Shown in pieces: positions 1-5,939 of a DNA stretch of 6,508 nt. The notes below the pieces were generated by a model, which saw only the letters and a list, made by a program, of their open reading frames with translations, ran no database searches and was not told where the DNA came from. Origin of the DNA: Planctomycetota bacterium (lineage in GTDB: Bacteria > Planctomycetota > Planctomycetia > Planctomycetales > Planctomycetaceae); assembly GCA_027622115.1 (NCBI GenBank), contig JAQBZS010000435.1, positions 1 through 6,508 on the forward strand, read 5' to 3'. Position 1 is the first letter of the stretch. The number at the start of each line of letters is the position of its first letter. The translations under genes were made by a program, and so were the position numbers.

Positions 1-768
1 GCGACCGTTGATGGCCGTGACTTGCAATTGCTGGTTGCCACCCGACAACAAACGCCGTTCGGTTGGCTCGACTTCCAAACGCACGATCTGCCCAATCGTG
101 GAATCATCGGCGTCGATCGCCGCCCCTTCGGTAATCCACCGCAAAACGCGTCGATAGCGATAACTCCCCAATTCAATCTTGCGACCGCCGCCGTGTGGTG
201 TTTCCGACGTCGCCTTCTTGAGCAGCAAGCTTTCGGCCGGTTGCGCCGGCAAGACTCGACGACCGCGTGACTCCTTGGTTAGCGACGCGTGGTCGGCAGC
301 CGTGTCGAAGCCGAAAATGCTGAGCTTGAAGCCGGCCTGACCTTCGGCCTTGCCGTGACATCCACCCGAATTGCAACTCGATTTCGTCAGAATGGGGATC
401 ACCTCATTCCGAAACGAAACGGGTGCGGGATTCTTCAGGCCGGTCACGTGGACGGGAATGCGAGCTTGTTCGCCCTCGAATCGCACGGTGATCGTCGCGC
501 TGCCTTCACCGAGTGGCCGCAACAATCCGCCGTCTTCGACAAATGCAACGCTGCCGTCCACCGACATTTCCGCGCGGCGGGTGACATCCACAGCTCGACC
601 GACCGAATCGGTCGCCGTGACGAGGATCTGTTGCGAGGCTTCGGGGCTGCGCAGTTCGACTCGCGTCGGCACAACGGTGAGCCCAGCCCGCGCCGACGCG
701 TCGCTGACGATCAACGCGCCGAGCAGTCCAGCAAAAAACTGCACACGATGGAAAGGTGAGTTGCTCAT
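1..768 (-). CDS. Secreted Ig-like/cytochrome-type DUF1549-DUF1553 family protein, N-terminal part (3' end outside window)
   Basis: This is an open frame of 256 codons that reads off the left edge with no stop. The ATG at 768 is preceded two codons earlier by an in-frame TAG, so the start is well fixed. Residues 1-28 look like a signal peptide: a short basic start, a hydrophobic stretch FFAGLLGALIV and a likely cut after ARA28. Residues about 29-111 resemble a bacterial Ig-like (Big_2) beta-sandwich, including the phrase DVTRRAEMSVDG. A haem-type motif follows: Cys132-x4-Cys137-His138 within CNSGGCHG. Further on are PHGGGR and a W-I-T-E-G-A segment (residues about 192-216), and then the start of a second Ig-like repeat (IVRLEVEPTERRLLSGG). 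This order is typical of the large planctomycete proteins that carry DUF1549 and DUF1553 further downstream; those domains are predicted here, not seen. The protein is probably exported and may bind haem; its substrate is unknown. It lies 29 bases after the hydrolase gene on the same strand, so the two may be co-transcribed. No clear ribosome binding site is visible. Confidence 0.85.
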   Translation of the reverse strand, partial: MSNSPFHRVQFFAGLLGALIVSDASARAGLTVVPTRVELRSPEASQQILVTATDSVGRAVDVTRRAEMSVDGSVAFVEDGGLLRPLGEGSATITVRFEGEQARIPVHVTGLKNPAPVSFRNEVIPILTKSSCNSGGCHGKAEGQAGFKLSIFGFDTAADHASLTKESRGRRVLPAQPAESLLLKKATSETPHGGGRKIELGSYRYRRVLRWITEGAAIDADDSTIGQIVRLEVEPTERRLLSGGNQQLQVTAINGR

Positions 769-797
769 CGCCTAAAGATATCACGATCGCGAATTCA

Positions 798-1757
798 TCA
801 GCAATCCTTGATGGGTTCGCAATCCGCGATTGCGTGGCCCAAGCGCGCGTTGTCGGTTGGCCGTGAATCGGCTTCCGATGGGACCGACTCGCCGGTGAAG
901 AACGCGCGAGCGAGTTTCACGAGGCGGTGTGGCTGCGTCAGAAATACATTGTGCCCGGTGGTATGCAACGACTCAGTTGCGGCATTCCCAAGCTGCCGAC
1001 CAACATCGTCCGCCAACTCCGCAGCTTGTCGACCTTCACCTTCCGTGCGAAGCAGCAGCACCGGTGTCTGGATTTCGCCCAACTGCTGACCGAATTCGCA
1101 GTCCGTCAGCAGTTTCGCACGGCGGGCTAGACCGCCGATCGGCGTGTGTCCCGTGTTCTCAAGGAAAAACTGCCAACGAGTAAAGTCGTAGGGTGGAAAC
1201 CAACTCGCGTGATTGAGGGCCTGCAAACGAGCAAATCCCGGAATGCGGCGAACCGGAAACCGAGCCTTCCGAGTGACCTTCAAGAGCATTCGTTCGGTGA
1301 AGGACAGTTGTCGCGGTGCGGCAAAGGGTGTTTGCAAAATCGCTTGCTCAATGCGACTCGGGTGGTCGATCATCGTTTGAATGGCGGCCGGTGTTCCAAA
1401 CGGTGCCGCATAAATGCAGAACGAGTCGTCATGCAGCGTGTCCGCGATGGCCAGTAAGTCACGTGAGATCGATCGATAGGATCGCGGTGACTCGGACAGT
1501 CGATCACGATCGCTTCCGGAATAGTCCAACAACACGCAGCGAAACTGATCTCGAAGCAGGTAAGCGGACAAGGCGAACAGTTCGTGATTCCCGGTGATCC
1601 CGTTCAAGAAGTAGAGCGGCGGGCCGTCGCCCCAAATTGCGCCGTGTAATCGATGCTCATCAAATTGCCACCGCTCGCTTTCGGCCCTGAACGTCTCAAC
1701 AACGTCTTGCCAAGACAGCGGCGTGGGACATGGCTCGCGAACTTCTTCCTCGGACAT
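798..1757 (-). CDS. Alpha/beta-hydrolase-fold protein lacking the usual nucleophilic serine
   Basis: This gene encodes 319 residues from the ATG at 1757. A TTG at 1820 would add 21 residues, but these look unlike a family N-terminus. Neither start has a clear ribosome binding site. The fold is recognisable in order: an oxyanion-loop strand PPLYFLNGITGNHELF (about 46-61), a strand CVLLDYSGSD (74-83), a nucleophile-elbow region CIYAAPFGTPAA (114-125), a helix ending in HPSRIEQAILQTPF, a cap region rich in aromatic residues (about 150-205), the acid-strand region TPVLLLRTEGEG (231-242), and the C-terminal catalytic-His region TTGHNVFLTQP with His269. In active family members the elbow is G-x-S-x-G. 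Here the aligned residues are A-A-P-F-G, so Pro119 sits at the serine position, and the acid position is not obvious either. It may be a non-enzymatic member or may use other chemistry; no substrate can be named. No signal peptide is seen, so it is probably cytoplasmic. It is the upstream gene of a minus-strand pair with the cytochrome-like gene. Confidence 0.8.
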   Translation of the reverse strand: MSEEEVREPCPTPLSWQDVVETFRAESERWQFDEHRLHGAIWGDGPPLYFLNGITGNHELFALSAYLLRDQFRCVLLDYSGSDRDRLSESPRSYRSISRDLLAIADTLHDDSFCIYAAPFGTPAAIQTMIDHPSRIEQAILQTPFAAPRQLSFTERMLLKVTRKARFPVRRIPGFARLQALNHASWFPPYDFTRWQFFLENTGHTPIGGLARRAKLLTDCEFGQQLGEIQTPVLLLRTEGEGRQAAELADDVGRQLGNAATESLHTTGHNVFLTQPHRLVKLARAFFTGESVPSEADSRPTDNARLGHAIADCEPIKDC

Positions 1758-1876
1758 TGATTTGCAGCGTTGGGGGGATGCGAATCGGGTGAGCCAGCCA
1801 GAGTAGCCGAAGCACCTCAAGATCTCACGTGTTCTTAGCCGTGACTTGTTTGGATTTGTTCGCTCGATCGTCAGTC

Positions 1877-1967
1877 AATTCTGGACAAGAATCGTGAACA
1901 GACGATTCAACCCTTGGCGAACTCAATTGCGGCTGAGTTGACGAGTTTTTCAAACAAGAATCGTGAA
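1877..1967. repeat. Repeat cluster: 14-bp direct repeat plus overlapping dyads
   Basis: The 14-mer ACAAGAATCGTGAA occurs exactly at 1885-1898 and again at 1954-1967, starting 69 bases apart. Around the first copy there are two overlapping inverted repeats: ATTCT-N5-AGAAT (1878-1892) and GAATCGT-N6-ACGATTC (1889-1908). Between the copies lies AACTCA-N8-TGAGTT (1920-1939). The cluster is about 120-210 bases upstream of the hydrolase start on the minus strand and about 390-480 upstream of lexA. A regulator-binding cluster or a structured leader of the hydrolase transcript are both possible. No family of binding site is recognised. Confidence 0.55.
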
Positions 1968-2220
1968 AAAATACCACCGGATTCAGCGGATCCTACGAGT
2001 TTGCGAGGTGCTACCCGAAATGCTTGAAACGCCAATAATTCCGTTGTACCATGCACAATCAGTCATGGGTGATACCCCGCACACGGCGCAGTTGTCCCAT
2101 CTCGCGCGTGCTTGAGGTGAAACCCTTCAACTGACTCACATTCGCCACTTTATGATCGGGCGAATATGCAAGCGGCAGATCAAGTGGTACAGTAGTGCAA
2201 GCACCAACACACTGTTCGTT

Positions 2221-2246
2221 TTCCCTAACCATCTCAAAATAGGGAA
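2221..2246. promoter_or_regulatory. Hairpin-forming inverted repeat upstream of lexA
   Basis: TTCCCTA (2221-2227) and TAGGGAA (2240-2246) are a perfect 7-base inverted repeat around a 12-base loop. It lies about 110 bases before the lexA start. There is no T-tract after it, so it does not look like an intrinsic terminator in the plus direction. Its role is unknown; it could be an operator, a leader structure or chance. Confidence 0.35.
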
Positions 2247-2283
2247 CGTGGGCAAGAAGAGGTCTCTGTGTGGGGCCGGCATA

Positions 2284-2301
2284 AACCGGTACTTGCCGGT
2301 T
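2284..2301. promoter_or_regulatory. Candidate operator: AACCGG-N6-CCGGTT dyad before lexA
   Basis: This is a perfect 6-base inverted repeat, AACCGG and CCGGTT, around a TACTTG spacer, centred about 62 bases before the lexA ATG. LexA repressors commonly bind dyads of this size in their own promoter region, so autoregulation is the leading guess. The motif does not match the operator consensus I know for Gram-positive, gamma- or alpha-proteobacterial LexA. Assignment to LexA is inference from position only. Confidence 0.4.
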
Positions 2302-2340
2302 GGTGATGTTGGGTTGTAGGCGTCCAAATCACTTTGACAC

Positions 2341-2347
2341 GAGGGAA
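2341..2347 (+). promoter_or_regulatory. Ribosome binding site deciding the lexA start
   Basis: GAGGGAA lies about 8 bases before the ATG at 2355. This favours that ATG over the in-frame TTG at 2334, which would place the purine-rich site inside the coding region. Confidence 0.65.
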
Positions 2348-2354
2348 CAGCGCT

Positions 2355-2966
2355 ATGTTATCCGGCCTTGAAGAACAGGAAAACAAACCAATTCTCACGA
2401 GTCGCCAGCAAGAAATCTACGACTTCTTGCGCGATTTGATCCTGAATCGGGGCTACGGTCCGACGGTTCGGGAAATCGGGGCTCAATTTGGGATCCGATC
2501 TCCGAACGGCGTGATGTGCCATCTGAAGGCTCTGGAGAAAAAGGGCCTGATCACGCGTGAATCGCACATGTCACGTGCGATTCAATTGGCGGATTCGCCC
2601 CATGACCGCATGCGGCTACCGGTTTTTGGCAACATTACTCGCAACAAACAGTTGCAGTCCATTGATGGTGAATTCGTTGACTTTGCAACTTTGTTTGACA
2701 CGGACGGCCATTTCGCGTTGCGAGTGAAGGGTGACGGTTTCGCGGGTGACCAGATTCAAGCCGGCGACCATGTGGTGGTCAATCGGCAAACATCGTGCAA
2801 GAACGGCGATCTAATTGTTGCTGTCGTCAACGGCAAAGAAGCATCGATCAGCCGCTACTACCGCGATCGCGAAGGCGTCCGTCTGGAATCCGGATCGTCG
2901 GAATCCGTTCACTCGAACGACGTTGAGATCGTTGGCGTTGTCGCTGGTGTGATCCGTCAGTTCTGA
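2355..2966 (+). CDS. lexA: LexA-type repressor with apparently inactive self-cleavage domain
   Basis: The product has 203 residues, close to the 202 of E. coli LexA. The N-terminal winged helix-turn-helix is well preserved (residues about 14-78): LTSRQQEIYDFLRDL, GYGPTVREIGAQFGI, and the recognition-helix region SPNGVMCHLKALEKKG, followed by SRAIQL. The C-terminal S24 peptidase-like fold is recognisable from LPVFGNI (88-94) to the end, with ALRVKGDGF, GDHVVV and VEIVGVVAGVIR. However, the residues needed for RecA-stimulated self-cleavage are missing by alignment. The Ala-Gly scissile pair aligns with Arg96-Asn97, the nucleophilic Ser of the G-D-S-M motif aligns with Gly128 (G-D-G-F), and the general-base Lys of the T-x-K-R motif aligns with Ser166 (ASISR). 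The protein should bind DNA as a dimer, but probably cannot be inactivated by autoproteolysis. It is therefore either a non-SOS regulator or a second LexA paralogue. The start is set by the GAGGGAA site. The gene ends before an intrinsic terminator and is transcribed divergently from the hydrolase gene. Confidence 0.88.
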   Translation: MLSGLEEQENKPILTSRQQEIYDFLRDLILNRGYGPTVREIGAQFGIRSPNGVMCHLKALEKKGLITRESHMSRAIQLADSPHDRMRLPVFGNITRNKQLQSIDGEFVDFATLFDTDGHFALRVKGDGFAGDQIQAGDHVVVNRQTSCKNGDLIVAVVNGKEASISRYYRDREGVRLESGSSESVHSNDVEIVGVVAGVIRQF

Positions 2967-3011
2967 GTACAAAGTGCATGAGACGGGAAAATCCGTTGAT
3001 TGAAACAAATC

Positions 3012-3041
3012 GCCCGAGAACGTTGGTTCTCGGGCTTTTTT
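3012..3041 (+). terminator. Rho-independent terminator after lexA
   Basis: A perfect 10-base-pair stem, GCCCGAGAAC (3012-3021) with GTTCTCGGGC (3026-3035), has a four-base loop GTTG and is followed directly by six T residues. It lies 45 bases after the lexA stop and 50 bases before the hemL start, so it should separate the two transcripts. Confidence 0.93.
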
Positions 3042-3091
3042 GTTATCTTTGCGATCGTCATACGAACCACCGATTGACCGAAAGACTCTCG

Positions 3092-4378
3092 ATGAACCGC
3101 AGCAAGAGCCAAGCTCACTTTGAACGTGCCGCCCGATCCATCCCCGGCGGAGTCAACAGCCCCGCCCGAGCGTTTGGTGGAGTCGGCGGTGAGCCCGTCA
3201 TCATCGAACGCGGCGATGGACCGTTCTTGTTCGATATCGACGGCAACCAGTTGATCGATTACGTGGCGTCGTGGGGTCCGCACATTCTTGGACACCGGCA
3301 TCGTGCCGTCACCAAGGCGATTGAAGAAACGTTGGCTCGCGGCACAAGCTTTGGAGCACCCACCGAATTGGAGACGCAACTGGCGGAAATGGTAGTTGCC
3401 GCCGTGCCGTCGATCGAAAAAGTGCGGATGGTGAACTCCGGCACCGAAGCCACGATGAGCGCCATCCGATTGGCTCGTGGTTTCACCAAGAGAGATGTCG
3501 TGATCAAATTCGCCGGTTGCTACCACGGACACGTCGACAGCTTGCTGGTGCAGGCCGGCAGCGGCGCGTTGACTCACGGAGTTCCTTCCAGCCCAGGAAT
3601 CCCGGAAGGCTGCACCAAAGACACCATCGCGTTGGAATACAACAACGCCGAGCAATTGGCCGACACATTTGCCGCTCGAGGCGACGAGATTGCGTGCGTC
3701 ATTCTGGAACCGGTCGTCGGCAATATGGGCTGCGTGCTGCCGGAACCGGGGTTTCTCGAAGCTGCTCAATCGTTGTGCGAGAATTCGGGTGCGTTGCTGA
3801 TTTTCGACGAAGTCATGACGGGGTTTCGCGTGGCTTATGGCGGGGCTCAATCACGTTTCGGCATCACGCCGGATCTGACGACGCTGGGCAAGATCATTGG
3901 CGGCGGCATGCCGGTCGGTGCGTACGGCGGCCGAGCCGATGTGATGGACACGATTTCTCCACTCGGGCCGGTCTATCAGGCGGGAACTTTGTCCGGTAAC
4001 CCGCTGGCAATGGCGTGTGGGATCGCCACGCTGCAAACACTCCAGTCCACGAACCCGTACGAGCAACTGGAACGGCAAACGCAGCGGCTGGTCGCGGGGC
4101 TTAAGCAGGCCGCAGCCGACGCTGGGATTCCGCACTCTGCGGCATCGGTCGGCAGCATGTTCACGCTGTTCTTCAATCCGGCCCGAGTCACCAGTAATTC
4201 CGTCGCCGCCAACTGCGACACGGAACGCTTCAGCCGATACTTCTGGGGCATGATGAATCGCGGCGTTTATTTGCCATGCAGTCAGTTCGAAGCCAATTTC
4301 GTTTCGGTGCTGCATTCGGACCTACTGATCGACCGCACGATCGCCGCGGCAAAGGAAACGCTGGCGGAAATCGCGTAA
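3092..4378 (+). CDS. hemL: Glutamate-1-semialdehyde 2,1-aminomutase
   Basis: This PLP enzyme converts glutamate-1-semialdehyde to 5-aminolevulinate, the last step of the C5 route to tetrapyrroles, in the cytoplasm as a dimer. The product is 428 residues, the normal family length. Class III aminotransferase motifs are intact: the N-terminal SIPGGVNSPARAFGGVGG (16-33), SWGPHILGHRH (60-70), the PLP phosphate region NSGTEATMSAIRLARG (115-130), CYHGHVDSLL (143-152), the PLP-ring region LIFDEVMTGFRV (236-247), and the Schiff-base lysine Lys267 in TTLGKIIGGGMPVGAYGG (263-280). QAGTLSGNPLAMACG (296-310) follows. An in-frame ATG at 2978 would add 38 unrelated residues and place the lexA terminator inside the gene, so the ATG at 3092 is preferred. 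No strong ribosome binding site is seen; GAAAG about 10 bases upstream is weak. Its promoter must lie in or near the 50 bases after the terminator, or read-through occurs. Nothing is unusual in the protein. It is followed by the 24-base repeats. Confidence 0.97.
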   Translation: MNRSKSQAHFERAARSIPGGVNSPARAFGGVGGEPVIIERGDGPFLFDIDGNQLIDYVASWGPHILGHRHRAVTKAIEETLARGTSFGAPTELETQLAEMVVAAVPSIEKVRMVNSGTEATMSAIRLARGFTKRDVVIKFAGCYHGHVDSLLVQAGSGALTHGVPSSPGIPEGCTKDTIALEYNNAEQLADTFAARGDEIACVILEPVVGNMGCVLPEPGFLEAAQSLCENSGALLIFDEVMTGFRVAYGGAQSRFGITPDLTTLGKIIGGGMPVGAYGGRADVMDTISPLGPVYQAGTLSGNPLAMACGIATLQTLQSTNPYEQLERQTQRLVAGLKQAAADAGIPHSAASVGSMFTLFFNPARVTSNSVAANCDTERFSRYFWGMMNRGVYLPCSQFEANFVSVLHSDLLIDRTIAAAKETLAEIA

Positions 4379-4397
4379 ACTTCTCAAGTAGGTAGAT

Positions 4398-4460
4398 CGG
4401 GACCATTGTCCCGTGACCGCTCGGGACAATGGTCCCGTGACCGCTCGGGACAATGGTCCC
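4398..4460. repeat. 24-bp tandem repeat of hairpin units, 2.6 copies
   Basis: Three hairpins of the form CGGGAC-4nt-GTCCC(G) are joined by an identical 8-base linker TGACCGCT: unit 1 at 4398-4421, unit 2 at 4422-4445, and partial unit 3 at 4446-4460. The loops are CATT in unit 1 and AATG in units 2 and 3, so the first hairpin is the exact reverse complement of the other two. The array starts 20 bases after the hemL stop and ends 50 bases before the ubiD-like start. No T-tract follows any stem, so it is not a standard terminator. It resembles a REP-like intergenic palindrome. An ATG in the third unit (4453) is in frame with the downstream gene but is not a credible start. Confidence 0.85.
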
Positions 4461-4509
4461 AAGCTACGGGCGAGTGAAACGCGACTCTCGGGAATCGAAT
4501 GGCGTTCGC

Positions 4510-5922
4510 ATGAAGCACTACGACCATCTCGCCGACTTCATCGCGGACGTTGAAGATCGCGGAGAACTTCTGCGAATTACCGACGCGGTCGGCTCGCGAT
4601 TTGACTTGACCCGCATCACGCAGCGAGCTTGCCGGGAATCACCCAACGCGCCTGCCGTGTTGTTCGAAAACGTCGATGGCGGGCCGATTCCCGTCATCAC
4701 CAATTTGCTCGGCAGCGAGTGGCGTATCTGTCACAGCCTGGGCGTCGAATCCCTTCAAGACGCGGGTGACCGGATCTCGGCCCTGTTGAAGCCGGAATTG
4801 CCGGCCGGTTGGCAAGGCGTGCTGAAGCAAGCACCGCAACTGGTCGAATTGACCAAAGTTGCTCCGAAGACCGTCAAATCGGGGCCGTGTCAGCAAGTCG
4901 TGCATCTCGGGCGAGACGTCGATCTCCGCAAGCTGCCGATCCCCCATTTTTGGCCACAAGAAAGCGGCGCGTCGCTGCGAGGCGTTCCGTTGTTTTGCGT
5001 CGATCCGAATACGGGCGATCGACACATCGGCAATTATCCGCTGCAAGTGCGAGACGCGCGTTCGCTGGTCATCGCCTGGAATCCGCACGATTGGGGTTGG
5101 CGAATCGCGCAAGCCTACGGCCGACGCAACGAGCAAATGCCGATCGCCATCTGTCTGGGCGGCGATCCGCTGTTGAGCGTGCTGGCGGATGTTCCCGCAC
5201 CGCCGCAAGCGGACAAGACCGTGCTCGCCGGCTATTTGCGAGGCAGCAATGTGGATCTGGTGAAGGCCCGGTCGATTGGAATTGAGGTTCCCGCCCACGC
5301 GGACATCGTGATTGAAGGCTTCATCGATGTCGCTGCAGCGAGCGAAGCGGTCGGTCCCTTGGCGTCGCCGTCCGGCTTCGCGGGAATCACCGGCGAGGGA
5401 CGTGTGATGCAGGTGTCCGCCGTGACCACTCGGTCGAATCCGCTGGTGGCGTTCAACGTGCCGGGACTGCGCAGCGGTGCGGACGAGTGGCTGGGTGAGG
5501 CCGTCGACCATGTGCTGTCGCCCTTGGTGCGATGGTTCGTGCCGGAAGTGTCGGCGATCCATCGACCATCAAGCGGTTCGCGGCGGCAATTCGCGTACGT
5601 CGCGATCGAGAAACACTTCCCGCTCCAGGCTCGCAAAGTGATGAATGCGTTGTGGGGCATCGACTGGCTGTCGTGCAGCAAGATGATCGTGGCCGTGGAT
5701 GCGGATGTGAACGTCCGGGACGAGCAGGCCGTGTGGTCGGCGGTCGCGAGTCATTGCCACCCGGGCGCGGACACGCTCTTCAGCGAGGGCCCCGCGTTCT
5801 TCGACGACCACGCCACGCGCGTCCCCGGCGTCGGGCATCGCATGGGCCTCGATGCGACCCGCAAATTGCGTGGCGAAGGACACGATCGCGTCTGGCCGGA
5901 ATCGCTGGTGCTCGATGCTTGA
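4510..5922 (+). CDS. UbiD-family decarboxylase homologue with divergent active site
   Basis: UbiD proteins are non-oxidative decarboxylases of aromatic or unsaturated acids that use prenylated FMN. This product is 470 residues from the ATG at 4510, within family range, and aligns along its whole length: the N-terminal LADFIADVEDRGELLRI (7-23), APAVLFENV (47-55), DVDLRKLPIPHFWP (136-149), VPLFCVDPNTGDRHIGNYPLQV (159-180, usually ending in G-x-Y-R-x-Q), the IAICLGGDP region, VLAGYLRG, VEVPAHADIVIEGF-like residues 259-271, the QARKVMNALWG segment (373-383) and the C-terminal G-L-D-A-T-R-K. Key positions differ from active enzymes. The Arg equivalent to Fdc1 Arg173 is Pro177. The E-G-P-F-G-E motif is V-G-P-L-A-S (Val281 and Ser286 replace both Glu). 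Metal ligands Asn168 and Glu233 align with His172 and Lys236; His193 may be kept. It is therefore probably not a normal prFMN decarboxylase. A 5' extension to 4453 would run into the repeat array and is rejected. No UbiX partner is in the window. There is no clear ribosome binding site. Confidence 0.85.
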   Translation: MKHYDHLADFIADVEDRGELLRITDAVGSRFDLTRITQRACRESPNAPAVLFENVDGGPIPVITNLLGSEWRICHSLGVESLQDAGDRISALLKPELPAGWQGVLKQAPQLVELTKVAPKTVKSGPCQQVVHLGRDVDLRKLPIPHFWPQESGASLRGVPLFCVDPNTGDRHIGNYPLQVRDARSLVIAWNPHDWGWRIAQAYGRRNEQMPIAICLGGDPLLSVLADVPAPPQADKTVLAGYLRGSNVDLVKARSIGIEVPAHADIVIEGFIDVAAASEAVGPLASPSGFAGITGEGRVMQVSAVTTRSNPLVAFNVPGLRSGADEWLGEAVDHVLSPLVRWFVPEVSAIHRPSSGSRRQFAYVAIEKHFPLQARKVMNALWGIDWLSCSKMIVAVDADVNVRDEQAVWSAVASHCHPGADTLFSEGPAFFDDHATRVPGVGHRMGLDATRKLRGEGHDRVWPESLVLDA

Positions 5923-5939
5923 ATCCGCGTTTCGTGAAG

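Larger units (their letters stand above)
1758..2354. other. Divergent intergenic region between the hydrolase gene and lexA
   Basis: About 600 bases lie between two divergently transcribed genes. I see no convincing gene or RNA gene here. A 63-codon minus-strand frame at 2136-2327 has no family features and overlaps the inverted repeats. The region contains a cluster of direct and inverted repeats nearer the hydrolase side (1877-1967) and, nearer lexA, a hairpin (2221-2246) and an 18-base dyad (2284-2301). Promoters for both genes must lie here, but no hexamer pair is good enough to call. TATGAT at 2151-2156 has no convincing partner at the right spacing. Confidence 0.6.

Noticed and set aside
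289..775. Plus-strand open frames opposite the secreted Ig/cytochrome gene
   Set aside because: The minus-strand frame has a signal peptide, Ig-like domain and haem motif. The plus-strand frames overlap each other and show no family features.
2136..2327. 63-codon minus-strand open frame in the intergenic region
   Set aside because: It has no ribosome binding site or domain, and it overlaps the hairpin and dyad upstream of lexA. It is probably chance.
2334..2361. TTGACA-N16-TGTTAT promoter-like pair at the lexA start
   Set aside because: A transcript from it would begin inside lexA after its ATG and ribosome binding site, so the match is likely chance.
2978..3091. 38-residue N-terminal extension of HemL from the ATG at 2978
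   Set aside because: It would place the intrinsic terminator within the coding region, and the extra residues do not resemble the family N-terminus, which begins at the ATG at 3092.
2957..3850. Long open frame (297 codons) on the minus strand across hemL
   Set aside because: It lies entirely opposite the clear hemL gene and crosses the lexA terminator. Its composition is that of an antisense shadow and it has no recognisable motif.
4398..4460. Possible CRISPR array or terminator
   Set aside because: Units are 24 bases with an 8-base constant linker, so there are no variable spacers. No T-tract follows any stem.
4463..4470. AGCTACGG at 4463-4470 and its reverse complement near the right window edge, flanking the ubiD-like gene and the propeller fragment
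   Set aside because: Only about eight bases match and the surrounding sequence does not, so it is too short to call terminal inverted repeats of a mobile element.
4639..5562. Long open frame (307 codons) on the minus strand across the ubiD-like gene
   Set aside because: This is an antisense shadow of a well-supported family protein. It is rich in Arg, His and Gln without domain features.
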